NCBI GenBank assembly: GCA_017694275.1
Contig: JADINB010000084.1
Span: forward strand, 1-27,768
Direction of reading: 5' to 3'
Source: Candidatus Egerieousia excrementavium
GTDB taxonomy: Bacteria > Bacteroidota > Bacteroidia > Bacteroidales > UBA932
DNA: 27,768 nt
Shown here piece after piece: positions 13,995 through 21,122 of this stretch. The notes below the pieces were generated by a model that was not told the origin of the DNA, searched no databases, and saw only the letters and a list, made by a program, of their open reading frames with translations. The position numbers and the translations under genes were made by a program. The stretch's first letter is position 1. Each line of letters starts with the position of its first letter.

Positions 13995-15707
13995 CTAATG
14001 CAACCTTATGTTTTTTTCTTCAAACTGCTGGTAGTCGTACTTGCTGAGCAGCAACTGGTCTATCCTTACGCTCTCCTCGTGGTCTGTAAGGTATGTTCTC
14101 GGTACCGCCCTGAAGTTTTCAGAGCACAAAGATAATTCAGATTTCAAATATTTTGTCTTTATTGAGGCCAAATCGGTCAAAGTATGGAAAACTGCGCTGT
14201 TGGAAGAGACGGGCATGGTGCTGTTTCCGGTCATGTTCTGCCACTTCTGCCCGTAGAGTTCCCTGTATCGGGGCGAACTCCATGCTACAAACGGAACATG
14301 AATCTGGTAGAATGTCGGAATAGGAGAAGCGTGCAGGAAACGGTTACGCCTGTCATCGAATATGTCTTCCCCATGGTCTGAGGTATAGATCAGGGCGCTT
14401 GCGCACTCCTGGCTGCGTACCATGTCCACTATTCTGTACAGAATCCTGTCTGTGCTCAGGATAGAATTGTCATAGGCATTTATCAGCTGCTGCTTGTACT
14501 TCTTTGCAATTCTCTCGGCAATGTCGGGCTTGTAGACGGCATCCTTGCGGCTGTATCTCTGGCTGTAGTTGAAGTGCGAGCCGTACAGGTGCACTATGAC
14601 AAACAGGTCTGACTTTACAGTGTCGAGAATAGTCTCAAGAGGCTTGAGCATAAGCGAATCGTGGCTGTTCGCTGCGTTGTCCCTTACGGAAACGGCAATG
14701 TCTGCCTCCTTGAAATAGTGCGCCATGAAGGTATGGTGGTATTCGTGGTTGGTCAGGTATGCTGTCTTGAATCCCGCTTCCTTGAACAGAGTGACAATGC
14801 TCTTGCACTTATAGATGAGCCGATAGTCTTCTGCACTGGCCGGGGTAAGCAGCATAGGCACGCTCTTGTGGGTTGTGTTCGACTGCGAAAGCACGTCCTC
14901 GAACTTGAGCAGGCCGGCAAGCGTGTCGAGCATAGGGGTGGTTGTGCGGTTGTAACCATACAGGCTCCAGTTGTCTGCACGCGATGTCTCACCAATGACC
15001 AGGACATATATTTCACGCCCGTTGTCTGCCGTTGTGTCGCATCTCGACGCCTCAAAGGTGAAGCCTTGCGAACTTTTCGTATAGTTGTTTATCCTGTGCC
15101 ATTTCTTTACGGCGTAATCGAGGTTGTAGAAGACATTGTTGGGATAAAGGTCGTATTTTACCGTAAAACCGTCGGGGCGGGTCCTGGCTATGAATAAAAA
15201 GAGAATGCCCAGGGCAAGAAGCGCGCCTGCGCCTCTGAGCGCCCTTTTGCGGAAAGAGGGATTTATCCTCCTTGTCTCCCTGGCCGAAACCACGGCAAAG
15301 ATTATGGCGGGAATATATATTACTACCATGAAAATGATTACGGGAGCTATGCTGCCGAGCAGCTCGCCCGCCTCTGTCGCGTTTGTGGTGACCAGATTCA
15401 GGAACATGTCTACCGCAATGATTGAATTGCCGTAGAGTTTGAGCAGTACGAGCTGGAATGCATCGATAATTATCTTGGGAAAGAGAATCAGGAAAAAAAT
15501 CCCCGGCTTTCTTGAGGCTGCAAGCAGCAGCATCTGCACGGCAAGCGGAATGCAGACAAACGCCACGCGTGCCGGCAAGTTCATCCTTTCGGTGAAGAGC
15601 AGGCAGAAGTTGGTTACCATCAGCACAATACAGAAAAATATGTAGAGCTGCTCCTGATTGTGGGCAAAGAGAAGAATCTCTTTCTTTATGTCTTTTAAAA
15701 ATCTCAT
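13995..15707 (-). CDS. Lipid A phosphoethanolamine transferase-like protein (EptA family)
   Basis: Inner-membrane enzyme predicted to transfer phosphoethanolamine from phosphatidylethanolamine to lipid A or another envelope glycan. The 570 residues have four or five N-terminal membrane spans (about 21-175) and a periplasmic alkaline-phosphatase-like domain. Metal and catalytic residues are recognisable: Glu240 in VIGETSRADNWSLYGYNR, the probable nucleophile Thr279 in SQSNTTHKSVPMLLT, His373 and His378 in HLYGSHFNYSQRY, and Asp444-His445 in YTSDHGEDIF. Length and motif order fit EptA/CptA/OpgE relatives. The acceptor cannot be read from sequence; addition to lipid A would mask phosphate charge and typically lowers polymyxin-type peptide binding. 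It follows the Omp85-type barrel gene by 27 bp and heads the tightly packed glyco-gene run. Confidence 0.9.
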   Translation of the reverse strand: MRFLKDIKKEILLFAHNQEQLYIFFCIVLMVTNFCLLFTERMNLPARVAFVCIPLAVQMLLLAASRKPGIFFLILFPKIIIDAFQLVLLKLYGNSIIAVDMFLNLVTTNATEAGELLGSIAPVIIFMVVIYIPAIIFAVVSARETRRINPSFRKRALRGAGALLALGILFLFIARTRPDGFTVKYDLYPNNVFYNLDYAVKKWHRINNYTKSSQGFTFEASRCDTTADNGREIYVLVIGETSRADNWSLYGYNRTTTPMLDTLAGLLKFEDVLSQSNTTHKSVPMLLTPASAEDYRLIYKCKSIVTLFKEAGFKTAYLTNHEYHHTFMAHYFKEADIAVSVRDNAANSHDSLMLKPLETILDTVKSDLFVIVHLYGSHFNYSQRYSRKDAVYKPDIAERIAKKYKQQLINAYDNSILSTDRILYRIVDMVRSQECASALIYTSDHGEDIFDDRRNRFLHASPIPTFYQIHVPFVAWSSPRYRELYGQKWQNMTGNSTMPVSSNSAVFHTLTDLASIKTKYLKSELSLCSENFRAVPRTYLTDHEESVRIDQLLLSKYDYQQFEEKNIRLH

Positions 15708-15734
15708 TTCAGGTCTCTTTTCAAATATCTCCCG

Positions 15735-16922
15735 TCAGAATGCCTCGTTTATGCTGAACATGAATCCCGACTGCCCTTTCTTTCCGAATCCGTAATCCAG
15801 CCGTACATTCATTCTCTTCTTGAACTCCCATCTGTAACCGATTCCGTAGTTGGGCAGAAACCTGTTCCATTGGAAATGGTTCTGTTTGCCCCAGATTGTG
15901 CCGCAGCCTCCCCAGATGGCAATGCCATGCCTGTTGTAGATTTTCTGTCTGTATTCTATTTGCATGGAGAGGGCGTTGTCATCTCTGTAACGCCCTTCGT
16001 AGTAGCCTCTCATTCTGTTGGAGCCTCCCAGGCTCGCCTTCATTGTCCAGGGGACGGAACCGTATTGCAGTTCGGTGTTGAAATCGAACGCAAAAACCGC
16101 GCCCTTCCAGGCCTGCCGGTAATAGTCGAACGTAAATGTAGTGTTGAAGAACGGTTTGCCCTGGAAATCGGTATATCCGGTCTGAAGCAGTTTTATGAAT
16201 ACTCCCTTGTAGGCATTCGGGATAAAGTCTCTGGTATCGTATGTGATCTGTGCCCCGTAGTTGAAGTAGCGGCTTATTTTATCCTCTCCGTTGAGCAGGG
16301 AGAGGCCGAAATCATCGAAGTCATATCCGCGAATCAACTGGAACCCTATCGAAGGCCCTACATAGAGCCCGTCGGCAACCTTTATGAGAAAATCGCTCTT
16401 TATCTCTGCCTGCTTGCGCATGTACTTGCAGGCATTGTCATCGTTATCTCCGTTTTCAAAGCCTATGCCCCAGAACGAACTTGGGAACGAGAAAAAGTAC
16501 AGGGTATAGTCTATGCGCCATTTTTCCCTGTAAAATATATTGTTGCCCCTTATTCCGAGCAGATAGAAACCCGTGGTGGTGACATCTCCAAAGAGGGATA
16601 CGTTGGAGTCCGGCGTAAGCGAATCCCCCCTGTGGGTGTTGTAGACACCTGCGGCTACCATTCCCAGACCCAGTTTGGTGTCGGTAGAGTAGTGGGGGCC
16701 TCCTATGAGGCTTATGTCGAACTTCTTGTCGCTTGTCTTGTTGGCGTCGGCAAAGTAGCTGTATATCTTTTTCCACACGCTTTTCTTCTTTACGGTATCC
16801 TTTACTGTTATCACTTCAACCGAGTCCTGCCCGGATACTGGGCCGTTGGCGAGTGCAGTGCCGGCAAAACCGGAAAGAAATGTCAGAAACAGCAATGCCG
16901 TTATGTGTCGTCTCAATTTCAT
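15735..16922 (-). CDS. Outer-membrane beta-barrel of the Omp85/BamA surface-antigen type, no POTRA
   Basis: A 395-residue outer-membrane protein. ATG at 16922 gives a signal peptide (about 1-26, cleavage after TALA); the TTG at 16934 is rejected. A linker of about 40 residues leads to a barrel of alternating strands that ends in the aromatic residue Phe395. The Omp85 loop-6 signature is visible as GGSNRMRGYYEGRYRD at 299-313. There is no room for POTRA domains, which BamA and TamA use to handle clients, so this belongs to the short barrel-only group often annotated as BamA/TamA family. Function is unknown; it could be a lipid or small-substrate exporter. Its ATG follows the PCMD gene stop by one base (TAAAATG), so the two are very probably co-translated. 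Confidence 0.85.
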   Translation of the reverse strand: MKLRRHITALLFLTFLSGFAGTALANGPVSGQDSVEVITVKDTVKKKSVWKKIYSYFADANKTSDKKFDISLIGGPHYSTDTKLGLGMVAAGVYNTHRGDSLTPDSNVSLFGDVTTTGFYLLGIRGNNIFYREKWRIDYTLYFFSFPSSFWGIGFENGDNDDNACKYMRKQAEIKSDFLIKVADGLYVGPSIGFQLIRGYDFDDFGLSLLNGEDKISRYFNYGAQITYDTRDFIPNAYKGVFIKLLQTGYTDFQGKPFFNTTFTFDYYRQAWKGAVFAFDFNTELQYGSVPWTMKASLGGSNRMRGYYEGRYRDDNALSMQIEYRQKIYNRHGIAIWGGCGTIWGKQNHFQWNRFLPNYGIGYRWEFKKRMNVRLDYGFGKKGQSGFMFSINEAF

Positions 16923-16923
16923 T

Positions 16924-17892
16924 TTAATATACAATCTTGATATTGTCTACCCAGAAACGGTTGGCAGGATCGCCTTCGTATGCTTCGCCATGGCTGGAAG
17001 AGAACCGCATGATAATATGGGTGGGAGTGTCGTCGGGAGCTCCCCATTCTATTTCCCTGATGGGGACAGACTCTCCTTTTGAGTTGATTGTGTAGTTCGA
17101 CAGTTCAAAAGGAATTAGCCCCATGAAATCTTTGTAATACGGCTCTTTTGTGATGTCTCCGTAATGTATGGGAAGAAAATACCCGTTGTTCCATGTCGTG
17201 TCGGTCTGGGTAAAGCGGTGGTATGCGGTACCTATCCTTTTTGAATAGACATTGCCCTCCTGGTCTTCCCATCTTTTCTGCAACATCACCACACAGTCTG
17301 CATAGTCATTGTCATGCAGCTCTTTGGGGGCTCCGAACCCTGTGGCCTTCATCCTGTCATGCCCGACAATAACCTTGTAGTCGAACTTTATTCCCTTAGG
17401 CTTGTCTGTAAACGGAATTCCCACATCGAGTTTCGACTGGGGGTTCTTGGTATTTCTTATAGGTTCGAGCATCTGCCCCAGAAAAACAGTTCCAGATGCT
17501 ATGACATTCAGGTTTATAAGCCCTATGACCTTTATCCTTTCCAGTCTGGTCTCGAGCCTTACGCAGTAGCCGTTGTCTCTCTTTTCAGGATAAACGGAGC
17601 AGCTTGTCTTGGTTACGCCCTTTACTATTGCAAGGACATTGGAGTTGGACCATACGCATCCGTCGGGATTCACATACGGAATCTCTCCCTTTATGGTGTC
17701 ACCCTTTGCTGTCTCGTAGAGATGTCTTATGTTCCCACCTATGATGCCAGACTCCTTTATCTCCCTGACAATCCAGTTGTCGAAATTGCCCCACTCTTCT
17801 ATGAGCCTTGCGTTGCTGCACTGTCCGTATGCAGATAACGACAAGAGGGTTAGGACAATGGTAAACATGAAATATTTTATCTTAACAATCAT
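16924..17892 (-). CDS. Exported PCMD-domain-like protein
   Basis: A 322-residue exported protein that I assign to the PCMD (putative carbohydrate metabolism domain) group of Bacteroidota. A signal peptide covers about 1-24 (FTIVLTLLSLSAYGQ, cleavage before Cys25; no proper lipobox). Supporting segments are WSNSNVLAIV, VGIPFTDKPKGIKFDYKV (157-173) and the C-terminal IIMRFSSSHGEAYEG plus WVDNIKIVY, the usual end of this jelly-roll-like domain. PCMD proteins are frequent beside polysaccharide-use genes, yet no enzyme activity is established. Here it is the first gene of the run leading into the Omp85-type barrel and lipid A-modifying genes, so a surface-glycan binding role is possible. It is divergent from the M6 protease with 45 bp between starts, and no clear TAnnTTTG was found there. 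Confidence 0.75.
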   Translation of the reverse strand: MIVKIKYFMFTIVLTLLSLSAYGQCSNARLIEEWGNFDNWIVREIKESGIIGGNIRHLYETAKGDTIKGEIPYVNPDGCVWSNSNVLAIVKGVTKTSCSVYPEKRDNGYCVRLETRLERIKVIGLINLNVIASGTVFLGQMLEPIRNTKNPQSKLDVGIPFTDKPKGIKFDYKVIVGHDRMKATGFGAPKELHDNDYADCVVMLQKRWEDQEGNVYSKRIGTAYHRFTQTDTTWNNGYFLPIHYGDITKEPYYKDFMGLIPFELSNYTINSKGESVPIREIEWGAPDDTPTHIIMRFSSSHGEAYEGDPANRFWVDNIKIVY

Positions 17893-17937
17893 TTTTTAAA
17901 ATAAATGGTTAACTTAGTAGATTACAAATTCCGTGAA

Positions 17938-19830
17938 ATGGACCGTAAATCTAAAATATTTTGTATTGCAATGATTTTGCTTTCAGCGTGTTGTATTGGT
18001 ACGGGCGCTGCAAGGCAAACTGCAAATATATGGCTTGGGCCAGATATAACAAAATATTACGGCGTACAAAGCAACGCAAAAAGCGTGTCGCTTGCTTCGT
18101 CTGAAAATGTACACATGTTGTCTGATTTGCGACAAAACCGTATAAATGAGCAGAAAAGGTTTCTTGTAATACCAGTGGAGTTCAAAGACGTGAGGTTTAC
18201 CATATCTCAGGTAAAAACTCATCTTGAGGAATTTCTCAACTCTGAAAACTATTCTTACGACGGTGCCACAGGAAGCGTTGCCAGTTATTTCAACGACAAT
18301 TTTGCCGGCAAATGTTCATTTGTCTTTGACGTGGCCGACATTGTGACTTTAGATAAGGAGCTTGCCTACTATGGGGCACAGACTTCGCTTTATGTAGATG
18401 CCAATGTAGAAGAGATGGTGCTTTCTGCCTGTGCGGCGGCTTCGGCCGCAGGTGTCGATTTTGCAAAGTATGACAACGACGGCGACGGTTATGCAGACAA
18501 CGTATCGATAATCTTTGCAGGGGTGGACCAGACGCAGTCTTCGGTTACAGACGCAATATGGGCGCAGAGGGGCAGCGTTTCAGCTAAAAATGTCTCTTAC
18601 GACGGAGTAAGGATCGGCAGCTTTATCTGCACGCCTGAGTATGACTGCAATGCCACCACCGGAGAAAGGTCTCCGGCTGCAATAGGCCTTTTCTGCCACG
18701 AACTGGCCCATGTATTGGGGCTGCCTGACATTTACGATTTGAACGGAGAGGAGGAGGGGCTTTCAAATGCCATGTACGGCTCCCTTTCCATAATGGACAA
18801 GGGGGCGTACCTTAACAGCGGCAAGACTCCGCCCTATTTCAACGCTCTTGAGCGTGAGATACTGGAAATAGGCGTGGTGGAAGATATAGTGGCGGGCAGG
18901 AAGTATGTATTGAGCGGTATTGAGGAGGGTGGCCCCCTTTACCGTATACCGCTTGCCAATGAGGGAGAGTATTTTCTCGTAGAGTGCCGCAATAACGCGA
19001 AATGGGACCGCTATTGTGAAGGAAACGGATTGGTGGTCTATCATATAGACAAGTCTGAAAACAACAGCGGGGGGCTGAGCGCAGTCCGCCGCTGGGAACT
19101 TAACATATTGAACTGTCATGCAGAACACCAGTGTGCAAGGGCTCTTTTCCCTCCGGGAGAAAACAGTTTCAAGGAACTGGGGTACAATTCCAGATATCCG
19201 CTGCGCGACTGGGCGGGCCATCCCGTGGGGATAAAGCTGTCTGACATAAGCTATGACGGCAAGGTGCTCTCATTTACGGCAGAGGAAGACGTAAAGTGGG
19301 ACAGTTCCATCGCATCTGTTCTTGAGGCAAAGGTGACTCCGTTCGAGAACGACGCCCACCTTGAATGGGGCTTTTCTTCTGCTGCGGATACTGCAGGAGG
19401 TTTTACCAATATCTACTGGCACGACACCGAAAATGGAGAGAGCGGTTATGCAAAGGTGCGCGGAACCGATTTCCTCATTCCCGACCTTGCACCGGGATGC
19501 GGATACAATGTAGAACTCTTTTTTGAAAAGGGCGGCCAGGCGGGAGATGTATGCAATACTGAATTTGTTACGGAGACGGCAGACTCTCCCTATCCATATC
19601 TCTGTGTGAAGGGAGAATATCGCACAGGAGAGCGTCTTTACCTGCGTGTTCTCAATATGAGTGAAGAGCCCTCTTCCATCAGGTATGTCTTGAACGGACA
19701 GGAGCAGGATGGAGACTTTATCCTGTTTGCAAGCCGCGGAACATATATTCTGGAAGCCATAATAGAGTATGACGATACCACTTGCGACATAATCAGGAAA
19801 ATTGTAACAGTAAAAGACAGGGTGCAATGA
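17938..19830 (+). CDS. M6-family metalloprotease, exported
   Basis: Predicted exported zinc endopeptidase of 630 residues. The ATG at 17938 starts a signal sequence (MDRKSKIFCIAMILLSACC); an in-frame ATG at 17905 would add 11 residues. LSAC at 15-18 resembles a lipobox, so it may be a lipoprotein, though cleavage after GTGAA is also possible. The M6 catalytic domain begins near FLVIPVEFKDV and includes a DNDGDGYAD calcium-type loop. The zinc motif is HELAHVLGLPD with His254, Glu255, His258 and Asp264, and a Met-turn-like SIMDKG follows. After about residue 470 there are one FN3-like and one further Ig-like segment. M6 includes InhA- and PrtV-type proteases that degrade host or competitor proteins. 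It overlaps the next gene by ATGA. Confidence 0.88.
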   Translation: MDRKSKIFCIAMILLSACCIGTGAARQTANIWLGPDITKYYGVQSNAKSVSLASSENVHMLSDLRQNRINEQKRFLVIPVEFKDVRFTISQVKTHLEEFLNSENYSYDGATGSVASYFNDNFAGKCSFVFDVADIVTLDKELAYYGAQTSLYVDANVEEMVLSACAAASAAGVDFAKYDNDGDGYADNVSIIFAGVDQTQSSVTDAIWAQRGSVSAKNVSYDGVRIGSFICTPEYDCNATTGERSPAAIGLFCHELAHVLGLPDIYDLNGEEEGLSNAMYGSLSIMDKGAYLNSGKTPPYFNALEREILEIGVVEDIVAGRKYVLSGIEEGGPLYRIPLANEGEYFLVECRNNAKWDRYCEGNGLVVYHIDKSENNSGGLSAVRRWELNILNCHAEHQCARALFPPGENSFKELGYNSRYPLRDWAGHPVGIKLSDISYDGKVLSFTAEEDVKWDSSIASVLEAKVTPFENDAHLEWGFSSAADTAGGFTNIYWHDTENGESGYAKVRGTDFLIPDLAPGCGYNVELFFEKGGQAGDVCNTEFVTETADSPYPYLCVKGEYRTGERLYLRVLNMSEEPSSIRYVLNGQEQDGDFILFASRGTYILEAIIEYDDTTCDIIRKIVTVKDRVQ

Positions 19831-20258
19831 AAGACTTTATCCGGGCCATATTGGTTTGCTCCGCATGTTGTGCGTTTTTCTCGTGCGAAGACTTTTTCAT
19901 GGAAAATTCAGACTATGCGGAGAAGTTCGTGACAATGTACGATGCGGGGTTTGTAAGAGACGGAGACTATCTTTACAGGTATTCGGAAGCGGAGTGCCAG
20001 AAAGTGGTGAACGCAGGCCGGCAGATGCTGCGCTATCAGGACGATGACCAGGGGAGTTATGTCCATTTTGAAATGTCTTCGTTTCCCATGTCAGAGGGGA
20101 TGCCGGGAGACGGCGGCGCGATAGATACCAAGATCATCTGGTTTGACGGGAGCAAAACCGATGTCTTCATCCTGCCTCTTGCCATCATGAAGGAAGAGGG
20201 TGAAAAGTACTGGCTCTGGAACATGGAAAGCAGAATGGGAATCATAGCCGAATTCTAA
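19827..20258 (+). CDS. Small lipoprotein, unknown function, coupled to the M6 protease
   Basis: A 143-residue predicted lipoprotein that I do not recognise. The start is the ATG at 19827, which overlaps the protease stop as ATGA; the upstream extension of the frame reads through the protease gene and is rejected. The signal MKDFIRAILVCSACCAFFSC ends at lipid-anchor Cys20. The acidic pair Glu-Asp that follows resembles the acidic lipoprotein export signals of Bacteroidota, hinting at surface exposure. The mature part of about 123 residues is acidic, with aromatic-rich segments such as DGDYLYRYSEAECQ and KIIWFDGSKTDVFILPLA, and is probably a compact beta-rich domain. Tight coupling to an exported protease suggests a helper, anchor or inhibitor, but nothing in the sequence decides between these. 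Confidence 0.75.
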   Translation: MKDFIRAILVCSACCAFFSCEDFFMENSDYAEKFVTMYDAGFVRDGDYLYRYSEAECQKVVNAGRQMLRYQDDDQGSYVHFEMSSFPMSEGMPGDGGAIDTKIIWFDGSKTDVFILPLAIMKEEGEKYWLWNMESRMGIIAEF

Positions 20259-20273
20259 GGCCGTGATTCCCAT
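20235..20273. terminator. Perfect 10-bp inverted repeat between convergent genes, possible terminator
   Basis: ATGGGAATCA (20235-20244) and its exact complement TGATTCCCAT (20264-20273) enclose 19 bases that hold the stop codon of the small lipoprotein gene and a further GCC/GGC pairing (20247-20249 with 20259-20261). It sits between the convergent lipoprotein and histone-like genes. There is no T-run on either side, so it is not a classic intrinsic terminator; it may stabilise the 3' end or slow read-through. Confidence 0.4.
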
Positions 20274-20295
20274 CCGAAATTTCCAGATTTGCTGA

Positions 20296-20472
20296 TTATT
20301 TCTTGCTTGCCTCTACTGAAAGCTTTCTGAAATCCTTCATCATCTTACTTATTTGCAAAGCAGCTTTCCTTGCACGTGTACCCGCAGCTTTGTTGCCTTT
20401 AAGTAATTGAGCATCTGCATCTTTTACAAAAGCTTCCATTTGAGCTTTGATTGAATCAACAAGTTCTTTCAT
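20296..20472 (-). CDS. Histone H1-like protein Hc1
   Basis: A 58-residue, lysine-rich, alpha-helical protein of the Hc1 (chlamydial-type histone H1-like) family that is widespread in Bacteroidota and presumed to bind DNA. The start is the ATG at 20472 (MKELVDSIKAQMEAF); the longer frame to 20535 reads through the promoter and is rejected. The central NKAAGTRARKAALQISK and the end FRKLSVEASKK are the conserved parts. Compared with the chlamydial Hc1 it lacks a long basic tail, so the charge is modest and a role other than compaction is possible. It has its own strong promoter, shared in mirror image with marC, and a leader of about 27 bases that is almost free of G. Confidence 0.9.
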   Translation of the reverse strand: MKELVDSIKAQMEAFVKDADAQLLKGNKAAGTRARKAALQISKMMKDFRKLSVEASKK

Positions 20473-20501
20473 GTTGTTTAATTTTTTAAGGTTAGTTTCA
20501 C

Positions 20502-20532
20502 ATTGCAAAATTAACCATAAATTGTATTTTTG
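20502..20532 (+). promoter_or_regulatory. Candidate marC promoter (ATTG-N19-TATTTTTG)
   Basis: ATTG at 20502-20505 (one mismatch to TTTG), 19 bases, then TATTTTTG at 20525-20532. Transcription would begin about six bases on, near 20538-20540, right at the marC ATG (20541), so the mRNA would be leaderless or nearly so. The arms 20503-20513 and 20525-20535 are inverted repeats with one mismatch. Confidence 0.6.
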
Positions 20533-20536
20533 CAAA
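20506..20536 (-). promoter_or_regulatory. Candidate Hc1 promoter (TTTG-N19-TAATTTTG)
   Basis: On the minus strand TTTG (20536-20533), 19 bases, then TAATTTTG (20513-20506): full matches to the Bacteroidota -33 and -7 elements. Predicted start is near 20499. It occupies the same DNA as the marC promoter in the opposite direction. Confidence 0.65.
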
Positions 20537-20540
20537 AAAA

Positions 20541-21122
20541 ATGTTAGTATTCAGCGTAAAAGAGATTCTGAGCGCCTTCATGGTGCTCTTTGCGATAATA
20601 GATATTACGGGTTCAATTCCCGTAATACTCGACTTGAAAAACAAGGGAGGGAAAGTGGTGCCTCTCCAGGCGGCACTGGGCTCCTTTGCAGTCTTCATAA
20701 TTTTCCTTTTTGCCGGCGACGGTCTGCTCTCGCTTTTCGGGGTAGACATAGAATCCTTTGCGGCAGCAGGTGCAATAGTGATTTTCGTACTTGCCATAGA
20801 GATGCTGATGGGCGTGGAACTGTTCAACAACAACGGGCCTGGCGGAAGCGCTACCGTGGTGCCGGTCATATTTCCGCTGATAGCCGGAGCGGGTACGCTT
20901 ACAACGCTTCTTTCGCTTCGTGCCGAGTTCAGGGTGGAGAACATAATAGTGGCTATCATACTCAATATGATAGTGGTTTATGTAGTGCTTGCCAAACTGG
21001 AACTTATTGAAAGATTCCTTGGCAAGGGAGTGATATTCGTGCTGCGCAAGTTTTTCGGAATCATCCTGCTGGCCATGTCGGTAAAGCTTTTTGTCACGAA
21101 TGTGGCAAATCTCTTCTCCTGA
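20541..21122 (+). CDS. MarC family integral membrane protein
   Basis: A 193-residue inner-membrane protein of the MarC/UPF0056 family. It has six predicted spans, arranged as two sets of three. The N-terminal KEILSAFMVLFAIIDITGSIPVIL (7-30) contains the family's Asp and Pro in the first span, and the fourth-span segment PVIFPLIAGAGTLTTLLSL (108-126) is its mirror. Despite the name, MarC of E. coli has not been shown to cause multiple-antibiotic resistance; some relatives have been linked to amino-acid export. No substrate can be inferred here. The start codon sits immediately behind its -7 element, and the stop lies 29 bp inside the 3' end of the convergent DUF454 gene. Confidence 0.9.
   Translation: MLVFSVKEILSAFMVLFAIIDITGSIPVILDLKNKGGKVVPLQAALGSFAVFIIFLFAGDGLLSLFGVDIESFAAAGAIVIFVLAIEMLMGVELFNNNGPGGSATVVPVIFPLIAGAGTLTTLLSLRAEFRVENIIVAIILNMIVVYVVLAKLELIERFLGKGVIFVLRKFFGIILLAMSVKLFVTNVANLFS

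Noticed and set aside
14661..15197. A 178-codon plus-strand frame rich in Val and Arg
   Set aside because: It is a shadow of the EptA-like gene, which has all its metal and catalytic motifs in the minus-strand frame.
15870..16940. A 356-codon open frame on the plus strand
   Set aside because: It is antisense to the Omp85-type barrel gene, which has a signal peptide, loop-6 motif and terminal Phe; the plus-strand translation has no recognisable domain and an unlikely composition.
17893..17937. Divergent promoter between the PCMD and M6 genes
   Set aside because: The 45-bp gap and flanking codons contain no full TAnnTTTG match in either direction, so I did not annotate a promoter.
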